Source: Labia minor (taxonomy: Eukaryota > Arthropoda > Insecta > Dermaptera > Spongiphoridae). From it: 64,000 nt of DNA. The notes beneath the pieces were generated by a model that worked only from the letters and a program-made list of their open reading frames with translations, made no database searches and was not told the origin of the DNA. Shown here one piece after another: positions 22,570 to 34,934 of the stretch; the stretch's first letter is position 1, and each line of letters starts with the position of its first letter. The DNA lies in NCBI GenBank assembly GCA_963082975.1, contig OY720344.1, positions 96,849,228-96,913,227 on the forward strand, read 5' to 3'. A program made the translations under genes and the position numbers.

Positions 22570-23340
22570 CAAGTTAAATAAAATATTATATGTATTTATT
22601 TATTTTAACTTTAAATTTCAGTGATCTTTTATAATTATATACTAAAATATGAATAAAAATATATAAGCTTAAGGAAATAATTTAAATTTATTTATATAAT
22701 AATTCTATGTGTCCTTAAGTCGGAAAAATATTCTATATGCTGTACGTTCATCATTCTCTATTCTTTATAATTAATTTTTTTTTTAGATAATTACATTTTT
22801 ATTTAAATACTGAAATGTACCGTAATTATTTTACTTCTTCAAATATTTATTTATTTTTTTTAAAGTATATATCAAACAAATGAATATGATTATACTACAA
22901 AGATAATATGTATACAATAAAACACCATTACTAGTTCATTAAAAATCAGGTTTATAATATATAATAGAAAAAAAAATATTATTTATCTTCACGAAGTAAA
23001 GTAAATTATCATTCCATCTCAGAAATGTTTAGAGAGCAAAAAAAGTAACATGATTCATTATAAAATGAAATATTAAATTAATAAATACTTTATGATAAAA
23101 AAAAACAAATAAAAATATTTAAATATTAATTTTGAAACTGTATTCTTGACTAATCAATCATTTTCATTAAAAGATTCGTTTTTGAATTTAAAAAATGAAT
23201 TGATAAATAATTTACTAACAGGTGTATAACTTTCTTATGTAAAAATGATAACTGCTATTTCAATGTATTTCGTATGATGTGATATGCTATAAATAACTTT
23301 AGAAATTTAATAAATCGATTGAATAATTTGCAGGGATTAG
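22570..23340. other. AT-rich stretch, no gene seen
   Basis: No recognised feature. Confidence 0.6.
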
Positions 23341-23398
23341 TTTTTCTCTTAAAAAAAAAAGGTATGTGGGGCACACTCGACCCGACCTTTTAAATTCA

Positions 23399-23542
23399 AT
23401 GAATCATTTTGGACAAAGTGGCGAGCAAAGGGGACTTGAGAATGCGAGGTTCCGATTGGAGTGGTTGCCCGGGGGCAATCACGCCAACACAGCCACCAGC
23501 CGTTCAGGTTCAAAGACCCCTCCGCTGCCTCTCTTCTTTCAG
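23399..23542 (+). CDS. Candidate first coding exon, unknown protein
   Basis: ATG at 23399 opens a 48-codon frame that ends exactly at CAG/GTTAGC (donor GT at 23543), phase 0. The translation begins MNHFGQSGEQRGLENARF and ends SGSKTPPLPLFFQ. It is polar with a proline-rich tail, GC-rich, and unlike the AT-driven translations around it. No signal peptide. The frame is open 33 bases upstream of the ATG, so the true start, or an upstream acceptor at the A-run ending 23360, is not settled. No matching downstream exon was found within the window. I do not recognise the protein. It could also be a GC-rich fragment of an unidentified repeat. Confidence 0.4.
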
Positions 23543-23559
23543 GTTAGCTGATTCTTCCA

Positions 23560-24240
23560 CATATTTTTGAATTTGCCTGCCTCTTTCTCTCATTTCTCGT
23601 TTAGCAGCCAATCAATTAATTAACTTTCACAAATTCATGGGGGACAAGTAAAAGGGGACGGTACGTAACGCTTTTGAACTTGTAATCTGATCTTCGAGAA
23701 CAAATCTATACATTGGCTTACTTAATTTTTTTTTTCTTCATTTATTTATTGATTTATTTTTTTTATTAAGGTAAAAGTCGTCAAATATTCGGAAGTGTTC
23801 AGGTCGCATATTTCTGCAATTTCAATGATTAATAAAATGATCCTTCTTATTATAGGATTCGTTTAATAAGTATGTTGGGTGCCTTTAATAATAACGTTTC
23901 ATTAGAGTCAAAAGGTTCAAGAAACGCGCTGGACTTAAATGGAGAAAATTTTTAATATTTTTTTTTAATATGATAGATTATGTAGATTCAACTATAATTG
24001 GCAAACCTCATCACTTCTTTTCCTCACCTTTATTTATGTAATTTATTAAATTAAATTTAAAAATAAACACTCACAATATAGAAGATTTAAAATTAACCAC
24101 TGATTTTATTTAATCATTTGATGTATTTGTTTGAATTTGAGTTATGAGCATTTTGGTTATTACACCATTATTTTCTTGCCAACCTTTTTTAACCTTTCAT
24201 AATTTAAATGGTGATCCATAACTCATCATCATACTTTTTT
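23560..24240. other. AT-rich spacer, no gene seen
   Basis: Follows the candidate exon; would be intron if that exon is real. Nothing recognised. Confidence 0.5.
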
Positions 24241-24698
24241 ACTATCTCGTAAGAGATAGTATTGCGATCACGAAAATTTTCGGTGTTGAGATTTTGATGT
24301 TTTTATACGTTTTGAAGGTTCCTGAATCATTTTCACTAAGGTTGAGAAAAATGTCTGTGTGTGTGTGTGTATATGTGGGTATGTATGTAACCAAGATTAC
24401 GCAAAAAAGGTTTAATCTAGAATGATGAAATTTGGTACATGGGCATTATTCAAAATTCATAGTTTTCTATCAACTTTTGAGAAATGTAGCTCAACCGGAA
24501 GAGGGTCATTACCTACAACGTTTTGACTTTTTTTCTTCTAAAGTGACCGTAAAAATAAAGATATATGTTTGATAATTGTTCACATGATTAAAAATTGTAT
24601 AAATAATATATAGAATTTTTGATAGAACCCCTGAAAGTACCGGAATTAATTTTTTAACACTGCAAATCACGCACCAGAACGTGTCGTGGTGCCATCAA
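24241..24698 (+). mobile_element. Family A element, copy A4 (3' truncated)
   Basis: Intact 5' hairpin with a variant loop (ACTATCTCGTAAGAGATAG); stops after GTGCCATCAA without the 3' hairpin. Confidence 0.75.
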
Positions 24699-24699
24699 T

Positions 24700-25530
24700 C
24701 ACTCGTACATAAACTCAAAAATATAATAATTATAAATCATAATAAAACGTAATATATTACAATTAAGAGATATTTTAATTCCTATGAACATATCAAATTA
24801 AAATGGAATATTTTGATGGATGATAAGCCCTTTTTATGAAAAGTCAAATAAATACATTAAAACATTTGAATAGAAAGTTGAAATAATTAATATTTTATTT
24901 AGCATTGAGGTTTTCTAATATTTCTATTTTTTGATTCATATATACAAAGTCACTCTAATATCATGTAGTAAAAGAGAAAATATAAAATAGGATTCAGGAA
25001 ATGATAAATAAATAATATAAAACAAATATGATTAATTAATTAAATTAAATAAAAAATTACATTTATTTTAGACCAATTATCTTTTATTGAGATTAATTTT
25101 CTAACATTAATTTTATCTAATAAGACAAGCAAATTGATTGTGTGTATTAAGTTATTTATTATTTTTATAAAAATATATATATATAATATAATATTTAATG
25201 CTAATAATAACGCCTCGAATATCCAATATAATAGAAATAATAATTGATACAATTTCACACAGAATTATTTCAAAAAATTAATTAGAAAGAATTTCTTTTT
25301 CATTTTGTACTACCTCTTGTTTAAAAAGTGAAGGAGTAGAATCTAAAAGAAATAAAGGATAAAATAAAAAAGTAAATAAATAAACTTAAAGCAAAGCTCA
25401 ATTTCCGTTATTTTCTTTTAATAGTAATAGAAATCATTTACCACAAATAAATATCATTCAATTGAATCATTATTTATTTATTATTATTATTATTATTTTG
25501 AGATGTGATGAGATTTTTCATTTTATATTT
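24700..25530. other. AT-rich stretch, no gene seen
   Basis: Short minus frame at 25040-25258 is low-complexity Leu/Ile-rich translation of AT DNA and is not supported. Confidence 0.6.
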
Positions 25531-25532
25531 TT

Positions 25533-26109
25533 ACTATCTCGCCAGAGATAGTATTGCGTTCATGGAACATTTTCGATGTCGAGATTTTGATGTTTTTATA
25601 CATTTTGAAGGTCCCTGGGTCATTTTAACTAAAGTTGAGAATAATGTCTGTGTGTTTGTGTATGTGTGTGCCTATGTAGACAAGATTACGCAAAAACGGT
25701 TTGAGCTAATTATTTGGTATACGGGCATTATTCAAAATTCGTTGTTTTCTATCAACTTTTGATAAATGTAACTCATCCGGAAGTTTTCATTTTTTTTTCC
25801 TCTAAACTGATCTTAAAAATAAAGATATGTTTGCTAGTTTTTCACATGATTAAAAATTGTATAAAACTGCTATATATAGAATTTCGGCTTGATTGAATCG
25901 CGGAAAGTACCGGAATTAAATTTTTAACGCTGCCAATCACGCACCAGCACGTCACGTGTTGCCATCAACAAAGGGCTAAACACGCGCTGGTTTAATAAAT
26001 ATTATTAATAATTTTAATTTATAATTTAATTAATTAAATTTAATTTAAATATAATATATGTTAATTAATCCAATTCAAATTGCGAGATAGTCGAGTGGGG
26101 ACACTCCAG
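25533..26109 (+). mobile_element. Family A element, copy A5
   Basis: Both ends present: ACTATCTCGCC start; GCGAGATAGTCGAGTGG and hairpin GAGTGGGGACACTC at the 3' end. The microsatellite is short (TGTGTGTTTGTG). Confidence 0.8.
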
Positions 26110-26284
26110 ATTTATTTATATTATTTATATTAAATTGAATCATATTTTATTTGTTAAATATTTATTTAAAGAATAAATTGTAATTAGGGAAATATTAATT
26201 TTGAGACTATATTTCCTATAGTGTTTAAATTATTCCAGCATACCAAATTAATAAATTTAGGAGTGAAAACATTAAACTACATCT

Positions 26285-26372
26285 CTCTCTGAGGCTCCAC
26301 GGACTCGAAAGTTCTGGGCTGCAGCAACCACATTTCTCCAAATGTCCCTACCCATCCAATTCTTATGATCTC
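26285..26372 (-). pseudogene. Non-LTR retrotransposon 3' tail fragment
   Basis: The minus strand carries GACATTTGGAGAAATGTGG and GAACTTTCGAGTCCG, the last codons and 3' end of the same element family as 6140-6790. About 90 bp only. Confidence 0.65.
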
Positions 26373-26374
26373 TC

Positions 26375-26722
26375 ATAAATATTATGATAACAAAATTTAA
26401 AATAAAGAAATAAAAAAGAATTTGGATTTTAGTCTAAGACGTTAAAACGAAACGACTCAATACGAGGCGACGTTAAACAGGTTTGCCTGTGATAATAATT
26501 TGAAAATTAATCTTTTAAATTACTACTACCTTCTCGTTTAAAAAAAAAATAATTGTAAAAAAAGCAGTTTTATTTTATGTGAAATGAGATGGAAATACGA
26601 GAATCAAAATGTTACATAAAAATAAAAAATAAATTTATAATATTAAGATTAGTGAAAACTTTTATCAACCATTTTTATCTCATTAATTCCTATTATTTAT
26701 AGAAATTTTACAGGACACCTTA
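26375..26722. other. AT-rich spacer, no gene seen
   Basis: Nothing recognised. Confidence 0.5.
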
Positions 26723-26724
26723 CT

Positions 26725-27118
26725 TCACGAATCATGCATTTAATAGAAAAAAGTAATTTTAGTATGAAATCTGTCCGTCCTTCCGTCTGTCTATTGTGTG
26801 TCCATATAGTCATGTATAGCTTGAACGGCTCAACGGATTCAGATAAAATTTAGTATATATAGTTGATGCATCAGTACCACGAAGTGGTATTTTACAAAGT
26901 ATTAAATTTATATTCATTGTCCCAAAATATTTCACTTAAAATAAAGTAGTAATTACTAATTGATTAATTAAACAAAAAATAAAAACTAAGATAATAAAAT
27001 TTTGTCATTTTAATTCAAGTTTTAAAATAATTTTTTTGATACTTTATATATATATATAATGTAAATTGGGAAATTAATTTATTTCAAATCGTCGGTCGAT
27101 TCCTAGCTGGCCACAGCT
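26725..27118 (+). mobile_element. Family B element, copy B3 (5' truncated, internal deletion)
   Basis: Starts inside the family at CACGAATCATGCATTT, includes the GTCC run, skips most of the second half and ends with the diverged GTCGGTCGATT plus CTGGCCACAGCTC. Confidence 0.7.
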
Positions 27119-27119
27119 C

Positions 27120-27746
27120 ATAATTTTCTTCTCTAAAGTGACCATAAAAATAAAGATATATGTTTGAAAGTTTTTCACATGATTAAAAATTGTATAAAAC
27201 TGCTATAGATAGAATTTCGACTTGATTAAATCGTTGAAAGTACCGGAATTAATTTTTTAATTTTTTAACACGTTAACTGCCAATCATCCGCCACGTCCAC
27301 ATCCGACGTATTGTCATCAACAAAGAGCCGAACGCTCGCTGGCGCGCATGTATACGATTATAAAATAATATCCCTGTTTAATACATATTCAAATTGCACT
27401 ATCCATATAAATATATGTAATAGAACATCCCATATAAGAGATGTAGTTGGTACATAATATGTTACGTCCCTGTACTTTACCTGGTAATGTATTTAAATTT
27501 TATCAAAACTATGATAAAAGTTAGTTGCAGCGAAAGACAGGTCAAAACAAGTGCTACTTCATAAATTTGCGCAACTCTCAAAAATATTGTATTAAGCCAA
27601 AGTCTTCTTATTTCAATAAAATGTTATCAGTGAAAATTATGTTAAAAACCTTAAATCCTATGATCGAATAGAATAAAATTTTAATTAATTTTCTAATCTA
27701 GGAAAAATCTTGATTATCCAATTCAAATTTGCGAGATACTCAAGAT
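27120..27746 (+). mobile_element. Family A variant, copy A6 (5' truncated)
   Basis: Abuts the 3' end of B3 and starts mid-element. Between AACAAAGAGCCGAACGCT and ATCCAATTCAAATTTGCG it carries about 400 bases not present in other family A copies except A7. The 3' hairpin is lost (ends GCGAGATACTC). It forms the left part of the duplicated block. Confidence 0.6.
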
Positions 27747-28530
27747 TTTTTAATTAAAAAATCCATAAATATATTCAATTTTTGCTAGTAAAATAAGATC
27801 GATAGGTAGTTTATATTAACATAATACGTAAATTTTTAACTGATTATTTTCCTCTTTGCCTATTATATAACATGTATAATTTTATATTGAATTATTTAAA
27901 TATATATTAATATAACGATGATAAATGAATATAATTATTTTATTATTATTCATTTTTTTTTTTGGATTTATTGATAAGCTTCCTCTAATATATATATATG
28001 ACTCACATTGTGTAAAAGAGCTCATTTCTATCCTAAACAGTGCACTCGTCAAAATGTTATCTATTACTAATGGGATATTTATTCTCTTGATTTTAGGTGT
28101 CTCTTCGGATGATTCAAGTAATTAATTAATTATGATTATTCATCTTTATTTTACATTTATTGTGTTATATATATTTATATAAGTATAATTATATAAACAT
28201 ATTTTTGATTTATCATAAATACACAAAGAATAGGTTCTTGAGAATTATTTTACATATATAGGTATATATAGGTATATTTTTTTATAATATTGGCTAATAC
28301 AATAATTAAATAATAATGCATTTATTTACTGTTCAAAAATATTTCTTTAATTTTAATATATAGTTTGTTTTACTAAGGACAAAAAGTTCAATATTAAATA
28401 ATTATAATATATTTAAATGATATATCAAATATAGTATCTGAAAATGAAAGTCTTGTTACCCCTGCGTCCTTTTACTTTTAAACAAAAACAATTTTAGTTA
28501 TTTATTTTCTTTTTTACCGACCGAGGATAG
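27241..28530 (+). repeat. Segmental duplication, copy 1 (contains exon 1)
   Basis: About 1.3 kb collinear with 36462-37720, direct orientation, offset close to 9.2 kb. It spans the 3' part of A6, the upstream region, the promoter, exon 1 and the first part of the intron as far as the family B element. Differences are scattered substitutions and small indels. Confidence 0.85.
27988..28030 (+). promoter_or_regulatory. Core promoter (TATA + Inr) of the cysteine-rich gene
   Basis: A TATATATATA tract (27988-27999) is followed about 30 bases later by CTCATTTCT (28021-28029), close to the arthropod initiator. The duplicate has TCAGTTCT at the same place. This predicts a 5' leader of about 30 nt before ATG 28054. 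Confidence 0.5.
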
Positions 28531-29720
28531 AAAGGGAGGTATTGTTTTCACATCCAATTTCACATGTGGAGATTTTTAAATATCTCCACGAATCATGCAT
28601 TTTCTTAACAGAAAAAAGTATTTTTAGCATTAGGTCTGTCCGTCCGTCTGTGTGTCCGTATAGATGTTTACAGCTTGAACGGCTCAACGGATTTTGATAA
28701 AATTTGATATATTTGCTTAATGCATCAGTAGCATGAATTCATCAACTTTTGGTGTTTATCCCGAAACCGGAAGAGGTAGTAGGTCGTAGACGATAGGAAG
28801 GGAAGGGTAATTTCACACCAAATTTCATATGAGGAGATTTTACCAATCATGCACATTTAAGCTGCTGCGTCCCCTTCACATGATCGGTAATCTATCTCTC
28901 TGATTACTTCATTTGAGATAAAAATTCAATGTAGCTAAAGGTAGCTGGAAATTAATTTATTTTAAACCGTCGGTCGGTTCTGTGCCTGGCCACAGGTCCA
29001 CTTATTCGTATATGTTTTTGTAAATTACTATTTTTGAACAAGATATGATATTCGTCGACTTTTCTTATTCGAAGTTGAATATATATGTAAATAAAAAAAA
29101 TACAACACTGTAATGTACAATTTTTCTTGTTTTATAAATTTTTAAATAATTATATTTAATCTGAATTAATTAAACTTTGAATTTATTAATTAGAGAAGAC
29201 CCTTTTCTCCTTTATAAATATTAATATCTAATAATAGTAATCCGAAACATGAGATAAAAAAAAAACTTTATAATTAAAAGGCAATGTTTCGAGTATGAAT
29301 CGCACTCATCTTCCAGGCAAAGAAATTGTCAAAATTACGTTTTCGTGATTTATCTCATTTGAAAACATATTATCAGCGTTATTATAATATATCTAAAAAC
29401 TGTTCCTCAACTAAACTACACGATCGATACCATATCTAACCAGTAAGTCCAATAATAATCATTGTTTTTTGTATTTTTCAGTTGGTCCCAGAAATCGTTG
29501 TTGTGGGTATCAATGCGATCATGGAACTTATTGTGCTTTGGTACAATATCAATGTGCCAAAGCTCCTTGCTATCGTGAACCAGATTGTGTGAAAGATCTT
29601 CCTGCTGATTTCGTACCCACTCTTTCTTGTTCAAAATTGGAAATGGTTTATATAAACCCACAATGTGAACATGATACACATAAATGTCAAATGTGTGCAA
29701 TGCCGAGTCCAAAATGCTAA
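28054..29720 (+). CDS. Secreted 12-cysteine protein, two exons
   Basis: Exon 1 is 28054-28117, exon 2 is 29482-29720; the intron begins GTAATT and ends in TTTGTATTTTTCAG. The join is phase 1 (A + TT = Ile22) and gives a 100-residue protein. Residues 1-18 form a signal peptide (MLSITNGIFILLILGVSS). The mature part of about 80 residues has 12 cysteines, enough for six disulfides, with a CC pair early, then spacing C-x3-C-x5-C-x6-C-x4-C-x5-C and a looser C-terminal group. The block QCAKAPCYREPDC resembles a pattern I associate with small secreted invertebrate Cys-rich proteins. No enzyme or toxin family is assigned. AATAAA signals follow the stop at once. The intron contains family B copy B4. 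The promoter and exon 1 are duplicated at 37264. Extracellular role likely; defence, venom or matrix functions are all possible. Confidence 0.8.
28516..28999 (+). mobile_element. Family B element, copy B4 (in the intron)
   Basis: Intact ends (ACCGACCGAGGAT start; 3' hairpin decayed only at its base, GCCTGGCCACAGGTC), middle partly deleted and diverged. Inserted in the intron of the cysteine-rich gene, same orientation as the gene. Confidence 0.8.
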
Positions 29721-29740
29721 ATAAAGTTTTCAATAATAAA
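29720..29740 (+). terminator. Poly(A) signals of the cysteine-rich gene
   Basis: Two AATAAA hexamers, at 29720-29725 (overlapping the TAA stop) and 29735-29740, followed by a T-rich stretch. The 3' UTR would be very short. Confidence 0.65.
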
Positions 29741-29884
29741 ATGACATTGTTATTTTTTATAATAGTGTCTCATCTATATAAACATTGTAGTCTAAGATTG
29801 TTTCATCATATAAAAATTATAAATTCTTTTATTTTTATGTATCAAAAAGCAATTATATAACATTTAATTAATTTAAATTTTTTG

Positions 29885-29950
29885 CATTATTACATTTCAG
29901 GTTTTGAACCTACGACTACAGTAGTTACGTTGTTCAGGTCTACACCCCTT
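29885..29950 (-). repeat. tRNA-like fragment
   Basis: The minus strand has a B-box match GGTTCAAAACC in a small T-arm-like hairpin, preceded by GTAACTACTGTAGTCG. No good A box and no acceptor pairing, so at most a SINE head or tRNA pseudogene. Confidence 0.35.
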
Positions 29951-29959
29951 AATTTTAAA

Positions 29960-30775
29960 AGCATATTATGAATATTATTTCAATTATTTTATAAGATCAT
30001 TTTGTATTAGCATACAAATTTAATATTGATTCAAACAATATAAATTAAAATGAGAAAAATTCTAATCATTGTGAACAACAAGAAGAGTTGTCACGACAAT
30101 GAACTTTTAAATTCGGTTAAGCCTTTTATTTATAAAATTTAAATCAAGGATTCTCAGTGGTCTTTGGAGCTTTGAATAGGGTCGACAGAACTTCAGAAGG
30201 CTATGGCGAAATTTCTCAATTACTATAATAAAAATAAGAATTTCTTTATGGAATAAATACCAAATAAAAAAGTAAATACAAACAATTTCCTACAGGTCCT
30301 ACTAGTCCCAATTGTAGTACTTTTTATTAAAATTATATTTATTACACTTTTATATATTTATTTAATCATCCATATTTTTAGGTATTTTTAAGGAATTTCC
30401 CATTGGAATTTTTATTTTAAATTTTCAATCTATATAAAATATCATTTAACTTAAATAGTTTTTTTGATAGAGTTAATTTTTTTCTAAATGAATATTTTCC
30501 AATAATTATTATATAATAAATATTTAAATGATAATATTTATTAGTTATATTATCGTATGTAAAAGTTGGGAAATTTATTATTAATCAAAACTAGAATCAG
30601 TTATCAAAAACATAATCCTGAACTGTCACTTTAATTTTTTCAGCAAAGAATGACTATTAATCATTTATGAAATTAGTGATTGATAAAATATTGAATTGTA
30701 AGTTTTGTTAAATAATATTTGTTCTTTTTCTACTAATGTAATAATAATATTTACTTTGTTGTTAAAAATTATTAT
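29960..30775. other. AT-rich stretch, no gene seen
   Basis: A slightly GC-richer patch at 30155-30220 (TTCTCAGTGGTCTTTGGAGC) might be an old hAT end, not confirmed. Confidence 0.5.
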
Positions 30776-30780
30776 ATATA

Positions 30781-31764
30781 ATTAAACGACTACGCAATCC
30801 TAAACTCCTTCTAAACGGCTTCATGATTCTTAATGGCTCGGGTATTAGTAGAACCGTCATGGGTCAAAAATAAGGTATAAGGTTGAAAATTTCAAAAAGT
30901 TGATCCGTTCCTAAGTTATGGGCAAAAAAACGATCCAAATAAACAACGGTCCATGTGGCGCCTCTGGTGGCTCTGTTAAGAAGTTGACACTCAATATAAA
31001 ATTATGATTCTAGAAATTTCCATACAAAGAATGTTTATAATATTTAAATTTTTATTTCAAGTTCTAATATTATATAATATTAAAAGTAAATTAAATTAAA
31101 TTAAATTGGATATTACTCCTAATTAACATTTTCTAAATAAACTAAGTAATATTTTTTATATTTAAATTTATATTTTGAAAAAATGTGCAGTTTACAAATT
31201 TGAGTGAAAACGGAGATCTAAATGAGAGCAAACGTCGATTGACTAAAGAAAGAAGGGCACGATGGTTATCTCAGAGAAAAAGTAAAATAAGTCTGTATAT
31301 TTTTGTTGATGATATTGAAATGCTATTTTCTTTATACACATAGATTACATTATAGAATTATTTATTTCTTGACATATTTTGTTAATTTGTATTCGTTGTA
31401 AATATCACTAAAAAGTAGTAGTAAAAATTTATAAGGAGCCGATTTTATTTATTTATTTATTTTACATTTTTTTTAGCAAAGATGTCCTATGATGATATAA
31501 ATTAAACATTGGTTTATTAAACCATGTTCATTTTTCTGAAGACATTTATACAGCAATTTTCATAAAATAACAGAACGTGTTGTCACTATTAATAAGGTAT
31601 ATAAACAATTTAAAATTCGAAAAAAGAATATATGCTACTCAAAAGTGATCAACAAAGGAGTTATATACTCTGAACCCGGTCGTGGATATGAATATGTTAA
31701 TATATTGATTGAATTAAAATGAATTAAAACTTTTCGCATACAGGCTTTCAACAAATTACTATGT
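30781..31764 (+). mobile_element. Family C repeat, copy C1
   Basis: Starts ATTAAACGACTACGC and ends AAATTACTATGTATTA; collinear with copy C2 at 43877-44730 and, in its last third, with C3 at 4787. Non-coding. The start contains CGACTACG, whose inverse appears at the end of C3, so the family may share the asymmetric-repeat design of A and B. Confidence 0.7.
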
Positions 31765-31769
31765 ATTAC

Positions 31770-31877
31770 ATCGGGGGTACAGGGGACAGAGCCAATGCAT
31801 CGGTATCAAAAATATCGAGGAGTATTAAACCAGAAAGTTTAAAAGGGGTCGGTGTAGAAAAAAGATTGGGAACCCTG
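31770..31877. mobile_element. Possible hAT-like end
   Basis: A GC-richer patch abutting C1, ending, on the opposite strand, CAGGGTTCCCAATC, a hAT-like terminal motif. No clear partner end. Confidence 0.35.
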
Positions 31878-31889
31878 AATTAAATAAAA

Positions 31890-32995
31890 AAATAAATCTT
31901 AAACGAGTAAATTTTATAAAATAAATTAGTAAATCAAATTAATAATAATATTAATAATGATTATAATAATAATAATATTGCAGGACACATTAAAATTTGT
32001 TTTTCAAGTAATAAATGGTAAGCTCATAAAAAATTATTATTCAGAAAATTTTTCATCAACCAATAATCATCTCTATACACTCACTCTTAATTAAATTGTA
32101 ATATTTGCATACAAATTTTCCCAATTTAATAATGAATTTGAATTAAGATTCGATTTGAATTGATAAGTATCATCCTTGTGAGAAGATCGATTTATTATTT
32201 GAATTCTTCTCTTTGGATTGAAATTAGCTTCTCATCGTTTCCCTCCTCAATTGATTTATCTTTATTTTTATCTTCTTTCCTTGCCTCAAATAATACACTG
32301 TTAACTTTTGATAGCGACTTAAAAGAAGAAGGAAAAAAATATAATTAATTAATGTTCCATATAGAATAATAGATTGATATGATTTCTTTTTTATTATAAT
32401 TAAATTCTTAAAGATCTGTTTTTTTTCTTAATGGGAAAATAAGTAAAGACAGTTTTTCCCTCTCTCTTGGATGTAATTGTGTGGAATAAATTGATGTTCA
32501 ATATACCGTTACATGTTTAAAAGGCTTATTTATTTATTTATTTTATGAATAAATGATATGAAGAAAATAAATTAAGAAGATTTTAAATGGAAAGAATTTT
32601 TTTCATCATTTCAAATTGTAAATATTAAAATTTTTAAAGTTGTTTTATACCATGTGTTAGAAGATAAAAAATAATTTTAATTTTTAGAAAAATTTGATTA
32701 ATATTATCTAAACCTAACATATAATATTTTTCTAAATATTTCATAGCATTTAAATATTTTGAATAATTTTTATTTGAATATTAGTTTTTACTTAATACCG
32801 TTTACACAAAAATAACTTTTTTAAATTTAGAAAACCTTGTTCGAGTTTTTTATATTTAAAGCTTTAAATATAATATATTTAAGGAAAGGTATCCTAATAG
32901 AATCTGTTACAAATAGATGGATAATGTAATATATATAGGTATATTTTGATCACAGAGGAGTTACTAAAATAATGTAGAGGCTGTGGAGGAGATCG
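31890..32995. other. AT-rich stretch, no gene seen
   Basis: Nothing supported. A Ser/Leu-rich frame at 32160-32348 opens with TTG and has no other support. Confidence 0.6.
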
Positions 32996-33001
32996 GTTCA
33001 G

Positions 33002-33339
33002 TGTCTAGGGGTAAGTTTTCCTATGACTTCTTCTTTGGATTTTTCAAATGAAAGCTTATAGATTTCTTAAAAACGGTTTATTTACAATAAATATACAAAT
33101 TACTTCACAATTCAGACACTCTCAATACCTCTGGTCACTGTGATCTCTCGTCAAAGCAATCCCTCTCAAAGAAATCTCTTGCGTTTTATCCGCGCTCAAT
33201 TATATATCCATTCATCCCCTTATCGAGCATATAATTGTGGTGGGATAAGGATCGGGAGACTTTCCTTTGAGTGTTCACAGGAGTAATAGATATTCAATGT
33301 TAATGCGACATTTGAAAAATAAATAAAATCTTGTCACAA
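33002..33339 (-). mobile_element. Probable solo LTR (second type)
   Basis: Minus strand runs TGTGACA...CCCCTAGACA (338 bp). A TATATAATTG box near 33205 is followed by a poly(A) signal GTAAATAAACC near 33085. GC-richer than the flanks. No target duplication or internal sequence recognised. Unrelated in sequence to the LTR at 8433. Confidence 0.5.
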
Positions 33340-33344
33340 CGGCC

Positions 33345-34930
33345 CATTTAAGGCGACTGTTTTTCTTGATTGAGATGGGCAACCCCCAGGGAACAAATGA
33401 GAACTAAAGACTTAACCTTTTTATTACAATATTAATTTATTATTTAATTACATTTTCAGTTCAATATCATTCATTTAATTGCAAATTTACTATTTATAAA
33501 ATAATATTTTATTTTAAATGTTATTAAACTAAATAATTTTCATTGATTTTTTTATTCTGCCAGATACAATTATTGACCACAATGTCTATATCTACTGAAA
33601 AATTATGCTAGTACATTTTAGGAGCTGGTCCATCGGTACCAACCTTACCTTATAAGATATTTATATTCTAGCATTAATAATTTAGATAAGCGTTTAATAA
33701 TAGATACAATATATAAATGAATCCCTGATAAAAGGTAAGAAACACCTTTGGGAAGAAATAATATCGAAAATGTAAAATATGAAAAAATTAACTTGTAATC
33801 TATTTAAAATGTAAAATTTATTACATGAAATATAAGTTATTTATTTTGAAGAAGAAAATATATTTTATATTATATATAAATTTATCGTTTTTAATTTTAA
33901 TCTTAATTGACTGAGTGAAAGCAATTAGCTCATCAAATTTAAATATTCATCATAGATAAATTTAAAAAAAAATGTAAAGTGAAATTCATTGGACACATTG
34001 ACAACTTATGAATAAATCAAAAAAATAAATTTTAAAAGAAATTTTCCTCTTTTCTAAATTTCATAAAAGAAAAATCAATTTTTTATTTTAATTTATTCAT
34101 ATAAAAATTATTATAAATAGTCGGGGTCAGTGAAATTTATTCAAATTAACAAAAATACTTATATAGTGACCTGTATTTAAATTTCCGAAACGAGTAAATT
34201 AATTGGGTAATTGTAATAAAATGGAAGAATTTTATATTCATATTAAAAAAAAAATTACATTTTTATTAAATTAAAATTTTAAATATATCCATGCAAAAAA
34301 TAACTTGTTATATCAATTTTTATTAATGAATTTAAGGTGAACCTAAATAAATAAATAAATAAATAATATATAAGTATTATATATGAGAATATGGTGTCTA
34401 TTGGATAATAATAATATTCTGGTCAAAATTGGGTTAACCCCTAACAATAGTACTGGAGAGAATTCTTTCTATATATATATATATACTAATTTACATATTA
34501 TAATATAATATATATATATATATAATATATATATATATAATAATAATAATAAAATGTTATAAAAATATTAATATAATAATTTTTTAAAATTAAATTTAAT
34601 GAAAAAATAATTTGATTCTATCGCAATATTAATTATTAGGAGCCTTGCAATATATGAAATGTTTATTATTTTTAAATTATTTTTTTTTATTTAATCTTTA
34701 ATACAAGAATAAGTGTGTGTGAGTGTATAAAAAAATGAAGGTAGAAATTGAAATTGTTTTTTTCCATTGAGCGATATGCTTTTATGGAAAAACAACAAAA
34801 AAATTTACAAAAAATATAAAATATATTATTTATAGTTTTGTTTTCAGAGTGAATATGATAAGACACCTTACTTTCTGGCTGATAATTGCCAGGTAATAAT
34901 TAATAATTATTTTTCATTATTCATTGCATG
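33345..34930. other. AT-rich stretch, no gene seen
   Basis: Contains AAAT-type and TA simple repeats (34347-34372, 34470-34540). No gene seen. Confidence 0.6.
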
Positions 34931-34934
34931 AATT

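Noticed and set aside
24241-29000. An integrated polydnavirus-type segment, suggested by a secreted Cys-rich gene among repeats
   Set aside because: No viral genes, no excision motif or segment boundary is visible, and the repeats are ordinary transposons.
29416-29733. Minus-strand frame opposite exon 2 of the cysteine-rich gene
   Set aside because: It is the shadow of the coding exon; the plus strand has splice sites, signal peptide and poly(A) signals.
30155-30220. hAT end at TTCTCAGTGGTC
   Set aside because: No inverted partner end was found nearby, so only noted in the spacer entry.
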